Assembly (NCBI GenBank): GCA_032207245.1
Contig: CM063504.1
Location: 21,328,565 to 21,392,564, forward strand
Length of the DNA: 64,000 nucleotides
DNA from: Pardosa pseudoannulata
Taxonomy: Eukaryota; Arthropoda; Arachnida; Araneae; Lycosidae
Reading direction: 5' to 3'
The notes beneath the pieces were generated by a model. That model was not told where the DNA came from, ran no database searches, and saw nothing but the letters and a program-made list of their open reading frames with translations. Numbering within the stretch: position 1 is the first letter of the stretch; the number at the start of each line of letters is the position of its first letter. Made by a program: the position numbers and the translations under genes. Shown here one piece after another: positions 60,836 to 64,000 of this stretch.

Positions 60836-61530
60836 ACTGTTTCCGAATTTTGTTGTCATACAAGGTATTTCGTAAATAAAAAAATAAAAGGATATGTCAT
60901 AAATATTTTTTTTTAATATTTTATTTTTTTAGTCTCACTTTAGTTTAAATTTTCTGGTAAATACTGAAGCATAAATTACACATGCTCCAAAATTTGACAG
61001 GCATTTTTAAACCCGGTAAAAAGTTAGAGCTTAAAATTTACTACTATTAAATAGTAATTTACAAACAACTGAATATGTCACAGAATTTCCGAATTTTGTT
61101 GTCATACAAGGTATGTAATTCTGTAAACAAAAAATAAAAGGATATGTCACAAATATTTTTTTTTTCAATATTTTATTTTCTTAGTCTTACTTACGTTTAA
61201 ATTTTCTGATGAATATTGGTGCATAAATTACATATGCTCCAAAATTTGACAGGCAATTTTAAACTCGGTAAAAAGTCAGGGCGTAAAATAAAAGACACAA
61301 TGTGATTGCCAATATATTTTTGAAGATACAATGAAATTACGATCAGCATTACTGATTTTTTTTATAACATTTATGTATAGTTGGAAAACTATAGATGTAT
61401 ATGTTAAAGACTTATGTATGTGTATACTTTTGAATGCGTGTATAATGCATGTTTCTTTATGATATTGAAAGTGCACTGTGCTTTAGATTGAGAATTTGGA
61501 TCCTCCCGAAAAAAATGATTCTGGTTAAGA
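60836..61530 (+). repeat. dispersed repeat A, copies 4 and 5 in tandem
   Basis: Copy 4 (about 60836-61045) and copy 5 (about 61075-61530) share ccgaattttgttgtcatac, aaaataaaaggatatgtcac, aaattttctggtaaatact and caaaatttgacaggca. Copy 5 is the longest and includes the tail ttggatcctcccgaaaaaa also seen at 46230. It is interrupted at 61540 by a SINE. Confidence 0.75.
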
Positions 61531-61539
61531 TACTGATTT

Positions 61540-61688
61540 TGGAGCGCTACGATCAACTGTTTTGCTACACAGAAGTTACGTACTGCTTAAAGCCGATTCC
61601 GAACGGCTACGAACATCCATTCCAGCAACAAACTCGGATTAACAAAGAGTAGCGCACTATCATTCGGCTATAGTTCGACAGGCTACAT
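61540..61688 (-). mobile_element. tRNA-derived SINE, family 1, inserted in dispersed repeat A
   Basis: A perfect 9-bp target duplication TACTGATTT lies at 61531-61539 and 61689-61697. On the minus strand the body (atgttcgtagccgttcggaa) and 3' end (gtagcgctccaaa) match the family; the head is diverged (A and B boxes poor) and the middle has a deletion. The insertion is younger than dispersed repeat A. Confidence 0.88.
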
Positions 61689-61924
61689 TACTGATTTAGG
61701 TTCTGTCAAAAACCGATGGTCATTTCTGGTCTTGAAAAGGGGTAAAAGATAATTTCATCTTTTGAGGTTTTGTTTTTATGTTTATTAATGATACTTATAT
61801 TTAAATATAAATGTATAATTGTTCTTTACATTTTTGATGACATTGTATTAAAAATCTTATGCCAGTTTCGCATATGATATTGATACGGTGCATAGGCGTA
61901 CTACAGCTTTAATGAGATTGAAGA

Positions 61925-62500
61925 AGGTTGATAAAATGGGTGAGGTCTCATTTGTACGACTTTTTTCTTTGGTCCTATAAGAATCTTGAAATTGAGAGTG
62001 TACGTTACTTCACATCTTGACTATCTTAATATGGAGATGTAATATATATTTAACAATCATGATTTTACTTTGCTAAAATGGATGATGTCTCATTTGTACG
62101 ACTTTTTTCTTCGGTCCCATGAGAATCTTAAAATTGAGAGCGTGTCGTACTTTACATCTTGACTATCTTAATATGAAGATGTATTTTTTATTTAACAATC
62201 ATGATTTTATTTTGTTAAAAAGGGTGATGTCTCATTTGTACGACTGTTCCTTCGATCCCATAAAATTGAGAGTGTACCGTACTTTACATCTTGACTATCT
62301 CAATATGAAGATGTAATACATATTTAACAATCATGATTTTATTTTGAAAAATGAGTGATGTTTCATTAGAACAACTTTTTTCTTCGGTCCTATGAGAGTC
62401 TTAAAATTGAGAGTGTACCGTACTTTACATCCTGACTATCTTAATATGAAGATGTAATAAATATTTAACAATCATGATTTTATTTTGCAAAAAAATAAAA
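61925..62500 (+). repeat. tandem repeat, 131-143 bp period, four copies
   Basis: The word gatgtctcatttgtacgac recurs with tctca (tttca in the last) at 61946, 62087, 62230 and 62361, followed by aaaattgagagtgtaccgta, cttgactatcttaatatgaa and aacaatcatgattttatttt. The frame at 62119-62316 is inside it and is not a gene. Confidence 0.92.
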
Positions 62501-62895
62501 TAAGTGAAACTTTATTTAAGAAATCATTTAATCATCATTATTAAACACATTCGTTAACTCTGACACGAATTCCAGTCATTTCAAGTTTTATTCTTGGATG
62601 TGGATGACTTAAATTTACGTCCTGCCCTTTCCACATTTGAATGTTCTCACTTGTGTTACCATCAGAAAATACGAATAGGAGAGAGAAATATAATTTGCAT
62701 AGCTCTGTTATTGTTTTATTTTATGTTGTATTTTGATATTTCAGTGCTTTCATGCTTGAACTTGGTACCATTTAATATTTATCCTTGTCTTTAACCCTTT
62801 GACCTGTAATGGCGAATCTGACTCGACATCCCCATCTTTCTTTTGAAGCAAATGCAACATCGAGAGTGGCTCGATAAGATTTTTAAATAATTGTT
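62501..62895. other. spacer, no gene recognised
   Basis: The word ttaaccctttgacctgtaat at 62791 looks like a piggyBac-type end (TTAA then CCCTTTGAC), but no matching opposite end was found. Frames at 62594-62794 (+) and 62750-63022 (-) show no known domain. Confidence 0.4.
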
Positions 62896-62899
62896 TTAA

Positions 62900-63230
62900 C
62901 ACATTGTGTGCTGATACATTTCGCAGCGGAATTCTACCGGGAGCGGGCGTTTTGCGAGTAAATTCTATTACAATAATCATTTTGATTTTTTTAATCAACC
63001 TTCCCATTCTGTGGTTCCGCATTAACTGATGTAAAAACTAGTTTTTGTCTAAATTTTTCCAGAATCTATGTAGTAGACAAGAACATCCGGCTTCGTTTTC
63101 CTGTATATACCGTTATTTTTGTACCCACAAAAAAAAACCATGTTGTTACACTAACCCGTATTAGTACGTGACCTGCGCTCAAGTATTAATAGTCAGAAAA
63201 CGTACTAGTACTTGTCCCGCATACAATGTG
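62900..63230. mobile_element. piggyBac-type MITE (331 bp)
   Basis: TTAA at 62896-62899 and 63231-63234. Inverted ends cacattgtgtgc and the complement of gcatacaatgtg match at 11 of 12 positions. The interior has several CpG words and no coding frame. Confidence 0.85.
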
Positions 63231-63863
63231 TTAATAAGTTTGCTTTAAAATTCGTCTACCAATATTACAGCTATTTGTACTTAATATTTTTAAAAATTTT
63301 ATTTCTTTATAATGTCATAAATTTAAAATTCTTCTATTTTATTATCTTTTTTTGAAGTGGTAATATTTAAATATGTAGTTGTTTATTAATAAATAATTAA
63401 AGATTAATATTATAACAAATCCTTATCCTTATGTGAATGGAAAAATATTTTGTGGTATTTTGTGTTGAATAATAAATAATTATTTTAATTTTTTGTATTA
63501 TTTCTATAAAAGGAAATAAATTAATAAAACTATACAAAATGTGTAATAGCTTCACAAAAGTCGCATTTCTAGTATATGAATTTATGCGGCCTTTTTTATG
63601 ATTGTAATTTAATCTTTATGATAGTAATTTTTGATTTATATGTGGCTTTTAACTGTAAAAAGGTTTCTTACCTCTGTTCCTCTGTGTCTAAAATTAGAGA
63701 GCTTTAACTACTGAGTACGGTCAATGACTTTTCAAGCTGTTTTAATTTCAAATTTGTTATACTCGTAAGAGTTCATAACAAGTTTATCAATATATAGCCA
63801 GTAGAAATAATTCCAGCATTATTGGTTTAATGACGATTGTTTTTCTGCCACTACCCCAGTCAA

Positions 63864-63960
63864 AAAAAGGTGGTCGAATGGATAAGGCGCTGATCTTCGA
63901 TTCTAGGTTTTATAGATTATCGTAATCATACGGAATCGGTAGTTCGGATCAGCAGTTTAT
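63864..63960 (+). mobile_element. tRNA-derived SINE, family 1-like, degraded
   Basis: Starts aaaggtggtcgaatggataa (A-box-like), has atcttcgattctagg in the anticodon region and catacggaatcggtag in the body, but the B box is not recognisable. A low-confidence member of family 1. The last 30 bases of the window (from about 63970) resemble the start of dispersed repeat A. Confidence 0.45.
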
Positions 63961-64000
63961 AAATTACAGATTGTACAATTTTCAAATTTTGTTGACATGC

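Overview
The window reads as animal, most likely arthropod, nuclear DNA. It is strongly AT-rich, has almost no long open reading frames, and is dominated by transposable-element remains, short inverted-repeat elements and tandem repeats. The only convincing intact protein-coding gene is a 262-residue AMP-activated protein kinase beta subunit at 29441-30229 (+). Its C-terminal domain and linker wording look arthropod-like. Species cannot be named from the sequence alone.

Layout. 1-5.9 kb: AT-rich DNA with a local duplication, a broken non-LTR reverse transcriptase, a GC-richer block, a Tigger/pogo fragment, and a tRNA-derived SINE with a second SINE family inserted in it. 5.9-14.3 kb: one tandem array of about nine units of 0.8-0.97 kb, built from a 90-bp sub-repeat and (TA)n tracts. 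14.3-23.9 kb: AT-rich spacer, a 0.95-kb direct duplication that carries three abutting MITEs in each copy, further Harbinger-type MITEs, one solo LTR and a 432-bp GC-rich insertion with a 14-bp target duplication. 24.7-28 kb: a second solo LTR and a hAT-type element. 29-31.1 kb: the AMPK beta gene with a possible 5' UTR splice acceptor and polyadenylation signals. 31.5-33.9 kb: a 2.4-kb transposon with hAT-like ends and a Merlin/IS1595-like coding remnant. 34-40 kb: mostly featureless spacer, a duplicated 250-bp segment, a hairpin and a small hAT element with a decayed C-terminal transposase domain. 41.9-47.4 kb: two more solo LTRs, two SINEs and a second broken reverse transcriptase. 47.5-64 kb: several satellites, three TTAA-flanked piggyBac-type MITEs, SINE copies, an unclassified dispersed repeat and a CpG-rich patch.

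No gene cluster, operon-like arrangement or immune/defence system is visible, and I do not claim a new biological system. The most useful observations are the apparently intronless, intact AMPK beta gene; many short mobile elements whose ends and target duplications can be read exactly; the composite 31.5-33.9 kb element; and the irregular 5.9-14.3 kb array, which may partly be an assembly artefact. All element classifications rest on termini, target duplications and motifs read by eye. No database search or computation was run.
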